A DNA stretch of 64,000 nt from the NCBI RefSeq assembly GCF_000333035.1, contig NZ_BANU01000019.1, forward strand, positions 1-64,000, written 5' to 3'. Below the pieces are notes generated by a model, which saw only the letters and a list, made by a program, of their open reading frames with translations, had not been told where the DNA came from and ran no database searches. The DNA comes from Gordonia sihwensis NBRC 108236 (GTDB lineage: Bacteria; Actinomycetota; Actinomycetes; Mycobacteriales; Mycobacteriaceae). Of the stretch, positions 48,918 to 56,651 are shown in pieces. Position 1 is the first letter of the stretch. Each line of letters opens with the position of its first letter. The translations under genes were made by a program, and so were the position numbers.

Positions 48918-49312
48918 GCCGCATCTACAAGCGTGATCGTCTCGGGCGCTTCGCGGGAGCCGGGACCAAGCTGTCGGCGTCCGCGAAGGGAGCCAAGGCA
49001 GCCGCCACCAAGGCCACCAAGTCGAGCGCGAAGAAGGTGGGCGGCAAGGTCGGCGACGCCTACGTCGAAGGCAGCTTCACCAAGCACCTCGAAGTCGGCC
49101 AAGGCGGCGACTACAAGGGCGTGAAGGTGGGAGCTGAGTTCCGCGCTCCCAGCGGACGCGCCGTGATGGTGAAGGGTATCGCCGGATATCACGGCAAGCC
49201 CGACCGACGCCTGGACGTCACCCCGCGCCTGGACAAGTCGCAGAAGAAGCTGACGGTGACAGCGAAGCCGAACCCGGCTCGCCCCAACGCGGGAAAGAAG
49301 ATGCGTCGATGA
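48914..49312 (+). CDS. Small basic protein, possible virion component
   Basis: A 132-residue, very Lys-rich protein. It opens with MSRIYKRDRLGRFAGAGT, a type of start common in phage minor head and virion morphogenesis proteins. An Ala/Lys repeat region (about 20-45) and a beta-rich C-terminal half with KVGAEFRAPSGRAVMVKG follow. The net charge suggests contact with DNA or with an acidic capsid surface. It is coupled to the preceding gene by ATGA. The start at 48914 was chosen by this overlap; the longer open frame upstream is a shadow of the capsid gene. Confidence 0.72.
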   Translation: MSRIYKRDRLGRFAGAGTKLSASAKGAKAAATKATKSSAKKVGGKVGDAYVEGSFTKHLEVGQGGDYKGVKVGAEFRAPSGRAVMVKGIAGYHGKPDRRLDVTPRLDKSQKKLTVTAKPNPARPNAGKKMRR

Positions 49313-49641
49313 CGTGCGCCGCCTCCGATCTACCGCGTTGAGATGTGCGCCCGGCCACCAGGCCACCGCCAGCACCGTGCAGCCAGCCGCCTGAGAGCTG
49401 AGCTACCAGCGATAGCCCTCCGGCCAGCCCTACAACTACACGCCCGGCCCGCAGGGCCGACCAGACTTGGCAGGACCTTCCGTCCCTGCCGAGAAAGAGG
49501 AACGTAGACCTGTCCGTTCCGAGTGAGGCTTGACTTGTCGCCTTGCGAGCCGTGATCCGCACGCTCTCCGGCAGGGCGGATCACAACCCCGAACCCCGTC
49601 GAGGTCTCCGGTATCCCCACGCCAGCTTCGGCGGGGTTCGG
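49313..49641. other. Intergenic region with hairpins
   Basis: These 329 bp hold no supported gene. Two hairpins are visible: GGCAGG/CCTGCC at about 49469-49490 and a 9-bp stem GTGATCCGC/GCGGATCAC at 49552-49584. One or both may end the convergent capsid operon and the XRE gene. A packaging site could also lie here, but nothing proves it. Confidence 0.55.
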
Positions 49642-49899
49642 CTATGCGCCTTCGGCTTCCACGATCGGCAGACCGTCCATCAGCGCTCCCGGCGTCGTTT
49701 GGAGGCCAGCGGCGATCTTCAGGATCGACTCGATGCGGCTACTGCGCTGTCCGCGTTCTACTCGTCCGAGTTGTGTCCAGTGGATGCCGATCTGGTCGGC
49801 GGCGTGCTCCTGACTCCACCCGAGTTCTTCACGCCGCAGTCGTACGCGCTCGCCAAACTCGCCCAAGGTTGGGCTGTTCGGAGGCTTGACTGTCGGCAC
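49642..49899 (-). CDS. XRE-family helix-turn-helix repressor
   Basis: An 85-residue DNA-binding protein with one XRE/Cro-CI helix-turn-helix: FGERVRLRREELGWSQEHAADQIGIHWTQLGRVERGQR. It lacks the C-terminal cleavage domain of lambda CI. I place the start at the GTG at 49899; a TTG at 49908 is possible. It is the only gene of the element's left half on the minus strand and is divergent from the lipoprotein gene, an arrangement typical of a phage or satellite immunity switch. It may repress the neighbouring promoters. Confidence 0.82.
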   Translation of the reverse strand: MPTVKPPNSPTLGEFGERVRLRREELGWSQEHAADQIGIHWTQLGRVERGQRSSRIESILKIAAGLQTTPGALMDGLPIVEAEGA

Positions 49900-50012
49900 A
49901 ATTACCAAGCCAATCGGCTCTAGACCAGACCGACCACAGCCAACGAGTCATACCCCCTGACAGGTGGGCTACTGTTCGCGAGACGCAACCTCCCAGACAG
50001 GACACAACGCAC

Positions 50013-50564
50013 ATGAAACGGACCCTCACCACGCTTCTCGGCGCAAGTGCAGCTTTGGCCCTTCTCGCGGGATGCGGTTCGGACCCCACCGTTGAAGATC
50101 GAGTATCCGAAGCTTGCCTCCAAGCGGTCGAGGAGCACGGCAAGGACAGCCTCAGCCTTACCGGACCGCCGAACGACGCCAGCTTGACCGAGGTGGTCCA
50201 GTGGGAGTCCTCACGCATCGTCGTTACCGATCTCGCGTTCTCTGACGTCGAGGCAACAGCGCCTAAGCCCTCAGACACTCGAAACACCAAGGCGTGGACC
50301 GTCACCGGAACGGTCACCGCCCAGCGCGAACGCAGAGCAACCCCGGGCCAATGGGACGACGACGGCAAACCGGAGAAGGTTGACGAGGTGAAAGAGGGCA
50401 TCAGGTGCACTGTCGGCTATCGCGAGTCGGACGACGCGGTCGTTGTATTCGAGTACCAACTTCTACAGATTCGCGACGGCAAGCTATCCGGCAACTCAGA
50501 GACCAAAGAACTCGTCAGTATGGAACCAGATACACCGGCTTCGTCCGCCACCCCAACGCCATAA
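50013..50564 (+). CDS. Lipoprotein, element cargo
   Basis: A 183-residue lipoprotein with a clear signal sequence and lipobox LLAGC (Cys about 21). The mature part is hydrophilic, with a Glu/Asp-rich middle and a Thr/Pro tail. I do not recognise the family. Codon use is less GC-biased than in host genes. Membrane-anchored lipoproteins on phages and satellites are often superinfection-exclusion factors, so this is a candidate; no direct evidence exists. A strong terminator follows 28 bp after the stop. Confidence 0.8.
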   Translation: MKRTLTTLLGASAALALLAGCGSDPTVEDRVSEACLQAVEEHGKDSLSLTGPPNDASLTEVVQWESSRIVVTDLAFSDVEATAPKPSDTRNTKAWTVTGTVTAQRERRATPGQWDDDGKPEKVDEVKEGIRCTVGYRESDDAVVVFEYQLLQIRDGKLSGNSETKELVSMEPDTPASSATPTP

Positions 50565-51042
50565 TCGATCCACGACGCCCTACCCCAAGATCGGCGATCA
50601 GCTTCGGCTGGTCGCCGTTCTTGTTATCCGACATTCTGGACGCTCCTTGACTTCACCCGCCCGCCACCGAACGACCCCGAAGCCCATTTCTCTCGACAGC
50701 GGCCAAATCAGGCCGCAAATCAGAAAGTTGTCGTGGGTGTCAACTAGCGCGCTTTCGACGCATCGACGCAGGTCAGGAGCGGTTCATTGCTTGCGGGCCT
50801 GCGGCCCCTTATGCCATAGTGGTTACCGCGCAGCCCGCTAGCCGGGGTGACGTTACGGGCCGGTCAAGCGGCTCAGGAGTTAATCGGTACCGATACGGAC
50901 ACGCGACGGCGACTTCGACCGCAGCAGCCCCGTATCCCTTGATTGGGGCCGATCAGTGAATCCACAACCCGAGGGTTGCGGTCGCGATCGGAACTCCCGC
51001 ATGATTCGCAAACGCAGCCCTCTCAAATCCTGAGAGGCCCCA
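50565..51042. other. Regulatory gap with terminator, repeats
   Basis: This 478-bp region has no gene that I can support. It holds the terminator at 50593-50616, one GCCGGGGTG copy (50841-50849), and a 23-bp sequence (50754-50776) repeated near the left end. It also holds the promoter and ribosome site (GAGAGG) of the excisionase-like gene. The region probably carries control sites of the right-hand operon. Confidence 0.55.
50593..50616 (+). terminator. Rho-independent terminator
   Basis: GGCGATCAGC, TTCG loop, GCTGGTCGCC (one T-G pair), followed by GTTCTTGTT. This is a textbook terminator for the lipoprotein gene. Confidence 0.85.
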
Positions 51043-51321
51043 ATGAGTCAGCAAGTCAAGACCGACCCGCGCAAGCAGACCGTCGGCCCGATCTATCTGA
51101 ACGAGATGCCGACCATTCGCGGTCGCGACGGCGCAGTCGAGTTCATCAACGACGTGTTCCGGGTACCTATCACCCCGACGAGAATGCGTACGGCCATCGA
51201 AGCCCGTGAGCTTCCCGTCTACAAGATCTCCGGGTGCAACTACTTCAGCGAGCGTGACCTCGCGGTGTGGATTCGCAGTTTGGCACGGCCCGCAGTTCAC
51301 CGAGGCGGTGACGCAGCGTGA
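51043..51321 (+). CDS. Excisionase-like small DNA-binding protein
   Basis: A 92-residue protein whose C-terminal half has the winged-helix pattern of excisionases and MerR-type small proteins: FRVPITPTRMRTAIEARELPVYKISGCNYFSERDLAVWIRSL. Such proteins bind att-region DNA and favour excision, or act as transcription switches. It begins the right-hand operon and overlaps the next gene (GTGA). A ribosome site GAGAGG precedes it. Assignment rests on size, pattern and presence of a tyrosine integrase in the same element. Confidence 0.7.
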   Translation: MSQQVKTDPRKQTVGPIYLNEMPTIRGRDGAVEFINDVFRVPITPTRMRTAIEARELPVYKISGCNYFSERDLAVWIRSLARPAVHRGGDAA

Positions 51322-52055
51322 GCATCGAGAACCCCACCGCGTACGAACTGCACTTGGCCGACCAGATCGACGCCGTTCTGGTCGAAGTTGAACAGTTCTC
51401 CAGTCCCGCGCTGGACGGCAGCGAGTCCGCGACAGCCAAACTGATCGAGGTTCTGGAAGAGCACCGCCTCGCGATGTCTCAATTCGCCGGCGAGGGCGAA
51501 TGGCTCTACACGCAGGGTCGCGCGGCGCGTCCGCGAGTGCCGGGCGTGGACGACCACGTTCCGCTGACGCAGCGCTTCACCACCAAGAATCCCGAGCACC
51601 TTCTTGCGCCGATCATCGTTCCGGCGTGGAGTCCCGGCCAGCCGATCGTCGTTCACAATGGCGAGAAGACCAAAAACGTTTTGTTGCAACGGAATCTGCC
51701 CGAGCAGACCGCACTCAACATGTCGTTTTGCTACTGGCACGAGGGGCAGGGTCGTCGCGGTAGTTACCTGACCAAGCCGCAGCTTCTCACGCAGACCAGC
51801 GGGCAGTACGTCGTGGTGTGGTGGGTGTGTCCGTCGTGCGCCGAGCGGCTGACGAGCGCGTTCCCGCGAGAGCAGCTTGGCCAGCTCTACGACGGACACG
51901 ACGACGCACAGCCCACTATGGCGCAGGCGCTGAGAATACTTGGCGCTCAGGACGCGCCGGAGGCGTCGCTTCCGCCGTACCCGACCGGAGGCGCTCGCGG
52001 AGTGTGTCTCTTTCCGGTGAGTGCGTTCGTCGAGACTCCCGCGCTGCCCGCGTAA
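51318..52055 (+). CDS. Unknown element protein, 245 residues
   Basis: It starts with GTG, overlapping the stop of the excisionase-like gene, so it is co-expressed. The protein is soluble, with an N-terminal helical region and a central region rich in aromatic residues (MSFCYWHEG, YVVVWWVCPSCAERL). The single CPSC pair might bind a metal together with the Cys and His upstream. I know no family. Its place between excisionase and primase is where satellites often keep regulatory or replication accessory genes. Confidence 0.7.
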   Translation: MSIENPTAYELHLADQIDAVLVEVEQFSSPALDGSESATAKLIEVLEEHRLAMSQFAGEGEWLYTQGRAARPRVPGVDDHVPLTQRFTTKNPEHLLAPIIVPAWSPGQPIVVHNGEKTKNVLLQRNLPEQTALNMSFCYWHEGQGRRGSYLTKPQLLTQTSGQYVVVWWVCPSCAERLTSAFPREQLGQLYDGHDDAQPTMAQALRILGAQDAPEASLPPYPTGGARGVCLFPVSAFVETPALPA

Positions 52056-52201
52056 CGACAGGCCAATCCCGCCACCCTGCGGCCAGGCCCATCTGACAGG
52101 GCTGAGCTCTCCGCCCTCGGGCCAGCGGCGGCCTTGGGCCGAGTTACCCGACCGGGCCGCATCTCAACGGCAAATCGCCGCCCGTCACCCCTCTAAAAGC
52201 T

Positions 52202-52237
52202 TCGAGCCCCCGACCTGAGGAGTGGCCGGGGGCTCGA
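52202..52237. terminator. Hairpin, terminator or attenuator
   Basis: An 11-bp perfect stem (52202-52212 with 52227-52237) lies 30 bp before a small gene and 147 bp after the previous stop. No T-run follows. Confidence 0.6.
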
Positions 52238-52267
52238 CGAAGCAGAACCAGTACGAAGGAGTTCAGC

Positions 52268-52477
52268 GTGAGCTACCTTACCCCATCTGACCAGGCAAAA
52301 CAACCGTCGGCCGGTCGAGAACCGTTCCCGCGCAAGGGAACCCGCGACACACCTCTGTCCACGATCCGTCCCCGACTTGCGGCGGCAGAGCTGACCGCGC
52401 TCAGCGGCTCGGTCCTGTTCGCCGACCGCGTCCGGCGCGACCTTGAAGCCCAAGCCCGCGAAGGAGAAGGCGCATGA
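52268..52477 (+). CDS. Small element protein, 69 residues
   Basis: A short hydrophilic protein starting with GTG at 52268. AAGGAG nine bases upstream makes it a credible gene despite its size. The C-terminal half is helical (LAAAELTALSGSVLFADRVRRDLEAQAREGEGA). It is set between two hairpins, so it may be transcribed or attenuated separately. No family recognised. Confidence 0.62.
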   Translation: MSYLTPSDQAKQPSAGREPFPRKGTRDTPLSTIRPRLAAAELTALSGSVLFADRVRRDLEAQAREGEGA

Positions 52478-52492
52478 CGGGCTGAACGCGAA

Positions 52493-52528
52493 GACGCCCG
52501 CTACGGCCTCGCCTCCGTAGCGGGCGTC
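52493..52528. terminator. Strong hairpin before the primase gene
   Basis: A perfect 14-bp stem (52493-52506 with 52515-52528) with an 8-nt loop lies between the 69-residue gene and the primase start. It should strongly reduce read-through into the primase gene. Confidence 0.75.
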
Positions 52529-52570
52529 GTCATCGTCACCACAACGATCGCACCAAGCTCAAGGAACAAG

Positions 52571-54742
52571 ATGCAGCCGAACACTACCTCGCCCACCGAG
52601 GCACAACCTTCGTTGAAGTCGCTATCGCGCAACGACTCGGACGAGAATCTGACAACCTTCCAGTTCCCCCGTCCGGGACTTCGCGTGCCCGATGTATCCG
52701 GGCTCAGTCTCTACAAGTCCGCCTTGGCGTACGCGGACGCCGGATGGTTCGTCCTGCCGGTCGCACCGGGAACGAAGAATCCTGGCAGCGTGGTCGGCGG
52801 TTCGTGGCAGACACAGTCCAGCCGCGACACCGCCCAGGTAGCCGAATGGTGGGACGCGAACCCCGACTACGGAATCGCACTACACGTCGGCCGCAGTGGT
52901 GTCGTTGCCTTCGATCTGGACTCGGCCGCTGTCGCCGACCTCCCGATCCGCCTGGCTGACGGCCTCCGCCAAGGCGTGGTGCAGTTGTCGCGGCGGGACG
53001 ACCCTGACCGCGGTCACTACTTGTTCCGGACAGACGAACAAGTCGGGAACGGCGCAGGCGCGTTCCGTCCGTTCGGAGAGGTACGAGGTAAGAACGGCGT
53101 CATCATCGCTGAGCCCACACCCCATGTCCGAGAGGACGGTGAGTACCGCTGGATCGCCGGCGAATCGGTTCTGCCGAAGCTGCCCGCAGCGCTACGCGAA
53201 TGCCTGTCCGCCTCGAGCGAGGTCGATCCCGAGCCGATGAACGACGCGGAACTCGCCGCGTTCTTGAACGATCCTGCACACACCCGCAATACCCGACCGA
53301 ATGCGATTAAGGGTCCACTGCAAGCGTTCGAAAACGACGTGCGCAACGGAGGCAGCAGCCACGAAGCTCTCGTCCAGGCTCTACCGTGGGCGTTCCGCGA
53401 AGCCGCCGCCGGGTGCTACCCCGCCACCGACGCCTTGGCGCTGCTGCAGGAAGCGTTCCACGAGTCGTTTGAATGGGAGGGGCGTAGTCCGGACGGGCGT
53501 TCGCGGCCCGGTCCTGACGAGTTCTACCGGACAGCGAGGTGGGCGGCAGCGCACGCAAAGCTCGCTAATCCCGCCGACACCCTCGCTCGTCTGGACAGAG
53601 GCAAAAATCGGCCCGACGCCAAGCGGTTCGAGCTCGTCCCGGCGTCCGCCCTGGCCGAGCCGGTTCCGCCGATGGAATGGCTGATCAAAGGCGTGTGGCC
53701 GAGAGGTTCATTCGGTCCGATGGGCGGCGAGAAGAAGACCCTTAAGTCGTACAACCTCATGTCCATCGCTCTCGCCGTGGCGAGCGGGCGTCCACTGTTC
53801 GGCGAATTCGAGGTGACGACGCCCGGACCCGTCGTCTACTACGTCGGCGAAGGCGGGCGCGGACCCTTCATGCGGCGACTGCAAGCCATCGCCCGGTCGT
53901 ACGACGTCGATCTGGCCGACCTACCGATCTACGCGGTCTTCGACGTCGGACCGTTGGACGCACCCGAGTTCACGACTGCGCTCACCGCTGCGTTGGACGA
54001 CGTACGCCCAGAGCTGGTGATCATCGACCCGCTGTATGCCTTCCATCCGGCGGGCATCGAGGCGCAGAACCTCTACGAACGAGGGCGGATGCTTGCTGGC
54101 CTGTCGGGTCTGGTTGCAGGCAAGGCCGCGTTGATCATCGCCGACCACTTCAAGAAGTCGGGCGGCGCCGATCTCGACCTCGACAGCATTTCGCAGGCTG
54201 GCATGGGCCAGTGGGCCGACAGCTGGATTCTGCAGAAGCACCGTGAGAAGGCCGATCTGGACAACGGCGCGTATCGGCTCGCGGTGGAGTTCGGGTCTCG
54301 GCAGTGGGGCGGCAGTCGGTGGGACGTGGACTGGCAGCTACCGGCGTTCGGAGACCTTGATGACAGGGACGCGGAGACGGCAGCGGTGTCGGTGACGGTC
54401 GCCAGGTCCGGGGCGGGAGGTGGCGAACGAACAGCCCTCACCGACTTACGCGTGCAAGACAAGAAGCGAGCGTTGCTGGAGTTGATCACCGACAATCCGT
54501 TCGCGTTCTCCAAGAACGAGCTCTGCAAGCAGGTAGGTGGCAAGCGGGACGTCGTCGACTCGGCCTTGCAGCAATTGGTCGATACGCGACGGGTGGTCAT
54601 TGAGAAGCGGCCAGCGACCGAAGGTCGACGGACCGTCAATCGTGATCGCTACGGACCCGGCAGCGGCGGGGTCATTCGCATCGGCGCGGGCAGCGAGAAG
54701 CAGCCCGTCGAGCTCACCGGAGACGACGATGTGGAGCCGTAG
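52571..54742 (+). CDS. Primase-polymerase fused to RepA-like helicase
   Basis: A 723-residue replication protein. The N-terminal part (about 50-215) matches the bifunctional DNA primase/polymerase domain: LAYADAGWFVLPVAPGTKNP, WWDANPDYGIALHVGRSGVVAFDLD (catalytic Asp pair) and GHYLFRT. The central-C-terminal part (about 365-590) is a RecA-like AAA domain with Walker A GPMGGEKKTLKS, Walker B ELVIIDPLYAF and HFKKSGG. A winged helix near 630-690 closes it. Such proteins start replication at iterons in plasmids and phage satellites. A repeat-rich region follows its stop, so it is probably the element's own initiator. Confidence 0.88.
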   Translation: MQPNTTSPTEAQPSLKSLSRNDSDENLTTFQFPRPGLRVPDVSGLSLYKSALAYADAGWFVLPVAPGTKNPGSVVGGSWQTQSSRDTAQVAEWWDANPDYGIALHVGRSGVVAFDLDSAAVADLPIRLADGLRQGVVQLSRRDDPDRGHYLFRTDEQVGNGAGAFRPFGEVRGKNGVIIAEPTPHVREDGEYRWIAGESVLPKLPAALRECLSASSEVDPEPMNDAELAAFLNDPAHTRNTRPNAIKGPLQAFENDVRNGGSSHEALVQALPWAFREAAAGCYPATDALALLQEAFHESFEWEGRSPDGRSRPGPDEFYRTARWAAAHAKLANPADTLARLDRGKNRPDAKRFELVPASALAEPVPPMEWLIKGVWPRGSFGPMGGEKKTLKSYNLMSIALAVASGRPLFGEFEVTTPGPVVYYVGEGGRGPFMRRLQAIARSYDVDLADLPIYAVFDVGPLDAPEFTTALTAALDDVRPELVIIDPLYAFHPAGIEAQNLYERGRMLAGLSGLVAGKAALIIADHFKKSGGADLDLDSISQAGMGQWADSWILQKHREKADLDNGAYRLAVEFGSRQWGGSRWDVDWQLPAFGDLDDRDAETAAVSVTVARSGAGGGERTALTDLRVQDKKRALLELITDNPFAFSKNELCKQVGGKRDVVDSALQQLVDTRRVVIEKRPATEGRRTVNRDRYGPGSGGVIRIGAGSEKQPVELTGDDDVEP

Positions 54743-55033
54743 TCCGCAGTGTCGCGGGCAACCGAGAACAGTCGGCCCGGCAACTCGGTACCCGGCATAG
54801 GTACGGGTTGGTACGTAGTTGGCCGCAACACCTAAAACAGCAGGTAGGCGGGCTGAGCAACTCGGTACCCAACTCTGAACCACACCTGAGGCCGGGTGCC
54901 GGTGGCGGGGTACAGGGCAACTCAACCCTGTACCCGCCCACCCTTAGGGCAAGGTTGCGGGGTTGAGTTGCCCGCCTTGCCTGCACAACCGCAGTAGACA
55001 TCGACAGTTTCACCCAAGAACAGAGGGCAACAG
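54743..55033. other. Repeat-rich region, possible replication origin
   Basis: In the 291 bp after the primase gene, GCAACTCGGTACCC occurs twice as a perfect direct repeat (54780-54793 and 54857-54870). A related GGGCAACTCAACCC (54915-54928) is repeated in reverse orientation at 54960-54973. GCAACTC thus occurs four times, once inverted. Position and pattern fit iterons recognised by the adjacent primase/helicase. Alternatively the inverted pair is only a terminator. Confidence 0.5.
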
Positions 55034-55789
55034 ATGAACGAGAACGATTTGAACACAACCGATTCCACTCCGGAAGGCACCGGGCGCGGCCACTGGGAGA
55101 CCGACCCCGAGGACCCCGACTTCGAGGTGTGGGTAGTCGATCCACCGAGGACCACGCCGGAGGCCGCAGCCAAGTGGGACGCCATGCTCGAAGAGAACGA
55201 CTCCGCGCGGTGCGTCGCTCACAAGAAGACGGGAGAGAGATGCAGGAGGTTGGCTATCAAGGGGGCGACAGTCTGCCGGGTCCACGGTGGGGCAAGCGGG
55301 CATGTACGTAGGGCCGCTCGTGCCCGCCTGGAGAACGCCGCAGATCGGATGGCGAAGGAACTCCTGAAGATCGCTGTCAGCGACGAAGCCCCCGACCACG
55401 TGAAGCTCGCCGCGATCAAGGACGCGCTCGACCGCGCGGGCCTCAGCGCCAAGACCGCCGTCGAAGTCTCGGTGGACCCCAAGCCCTTCGAGGGAATCTT
55501 GGAGGCCGTGATGTCCGGCGGCTCGCGGGCCGAGAGCCGAGCACGCCGAGGCGACACGGACGAGGACCGCGCACCCGACGCCGCCCCCGATTGGATCGAC
55601 GCCGAATTGGTCGAGGTGCAGCACCACGACGACACCCCGACCATCACGCCCCGGCTCACTCCTCGCCACCACGACGAGCCGCGTTCAGTCGCCGGCGAGG
55701 GCAGCGCCAACGAGACAGGGATGCTCGACCTGGCCGACGCCCTGGACCAGTTGCACGGCCACACACCACCGCGCAAAGGCCAGCGGTAG
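55034..55789 (+). CDS. Phage-type Cys/His zinc-ribbon protein, small-terminase candidate
   Basis: A 251-residue protein. Residues about 59-86 form a Cys/His motif (RCVAHKKTGERCRRLAIKG, then VCRVHGG) seen in many actinophage proteins. It is followed by a helical region (RAARARLENAADRMAKELLKIA..., AIKDALDRAGLSAKTAVEV) and a disordered acidic tail. Proteins of this shape are often encoded near packaging genes, and the helical part resembles the RAARDALDRAG-type stretch of small terminases. A DNA-recognition role in packaging is a reasonable guess, not proven. It has its own promoter space on both sides. Confidence 0.6.
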   Translation: MNENDLNTTDSTPEGTGRGHWETDPEDPDFEVWVVDPPRTTPEAAAKWDAMLEENDSARCVAHKKTGERCRRLAIKGATVCRVHGGASGHVRRAARARLENAADRMAKELLKIAVSDEAPDHVKLAAIKDALDRAGLSAKTAVEVSVDPKPFEGILEAVMSGGSRAESRARRGDTDEDRAPDAAPDWIDAELVEVQHHDDTPTITPRLTPRHHDEPRSVAGEGSANETGMLDLADALDQLHGHTPPRKGQR

Positions 55790-56020
55790 CGCATCAGACC
55801 GGCCTCAGCTCTCGCTCACGGCCCTAACGGGCCGCGCACGGCGCAGGGCTGGGGCAGGCCGATCTCAGTCTTACATCCGAAGCCAGGCGCACTCACTCGG
55901 ACAGCTCTCTGACCTGCGATTACTCAGCCTTATCGAACGTACGTGCTGCTACTGTGTGGGGCGCAAGGGGCGCAGGCAGCAGCGCGCCCCTCAGACCCCA
56001 CCACCTACGGAAGGCGAAGA

Positions 56021-56650
56021 ATGCGAATTATCGGCTATGTGCGTGTGAGCACCCGAGAGCAAGGACAGAGCGGCCTCGGCCTGGAAGCGCAGCGCACATC
56101 GTTGGAACAGTGGTGCGCGTCTCGCGGCCACGAGCTACTCACCGTCACCACCGACGTCGTCAGCGGCGCGAAGAACGACAAGATGCACGGACGAGAGGTC
56201 GCCATCGCCGCAGTGGAATCGGGCGTGGCACAAGCGGTGCTCGTCCGCGCCCTGGACCGCGCCACCCGCGACCAACTCGACGCCGCCCGGATCATGAAGC
56301 GCGCCAACGACTACGGCTGGCGACTGATGGACTGCGAGGGCGCAGACAGCGGCGATCCCAGTCAGCGCCTCGTCGCCGACGTCCGCCTCGCGGTCGCCGC
56401 AGAGGAACGCCGCAAGATCGGCACCCGCACCCGCGAAGCCCTCGACGCCAAGCGCACCCAAGGCGCACCGGGCCTCGTCAGCACCACCGCGCAGCGACGC
56501 ATCCAGGTACTCGCAGCGCAGGGCCTCGGCGCGAAGGCCATCGCCTCGCAACTCACGAGCGAAGGCATCCCCACTGCCAAGGGCGGCGACACCTGGAGCT
56601 ACAGCACTGTCCGCCGCGCCCTGGCACGACTCAACGGAAAGGCAGCCTGA
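56021..56650 (+). CDS. Serine recombinase (resolvase/invertase family)
   Basis: A 209-residue serine recombinase. IIGYVRVSTREQGQSGLGLEAQ carries the catalytic Ser and Arg, VRALDRATRDQLDA is the second active-site block, and RLAVAAEERRKIGTRTREAL leads into a C-terminal helix-turn-helix (VLAAQGLGAKAIASQLTSEGIPTAKGG). The length is that of small resolvases rather than large integrases. The ATG at 56021 has GGAAGG upstream. It precedes the tyrosine integrase by only 1 bp, so both are co-transcribed. Its job may be dimer resolution or inversion; no obvious res site was found. Confidence 0.9.
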   Translation: MRIIGYVRVSTREQGQSGLGLEAQRTSLEQWCASRGHELLTVTTDVVSGAKNDKMHGREVAIAAVESGVAQAVLVRALDRATRDQLDAARIMKRANDYGWRLMDCEGADSGDPSQRLVADVRLAVAAEERRKIGTRTREALDAKRTQGAPGLVSTTAQRRIQVLAAQGLGAKAIASQLTSEGIPTAKGGDTWSYSTVRRALARLNGKAA

Positions 56651-56651
56651 C

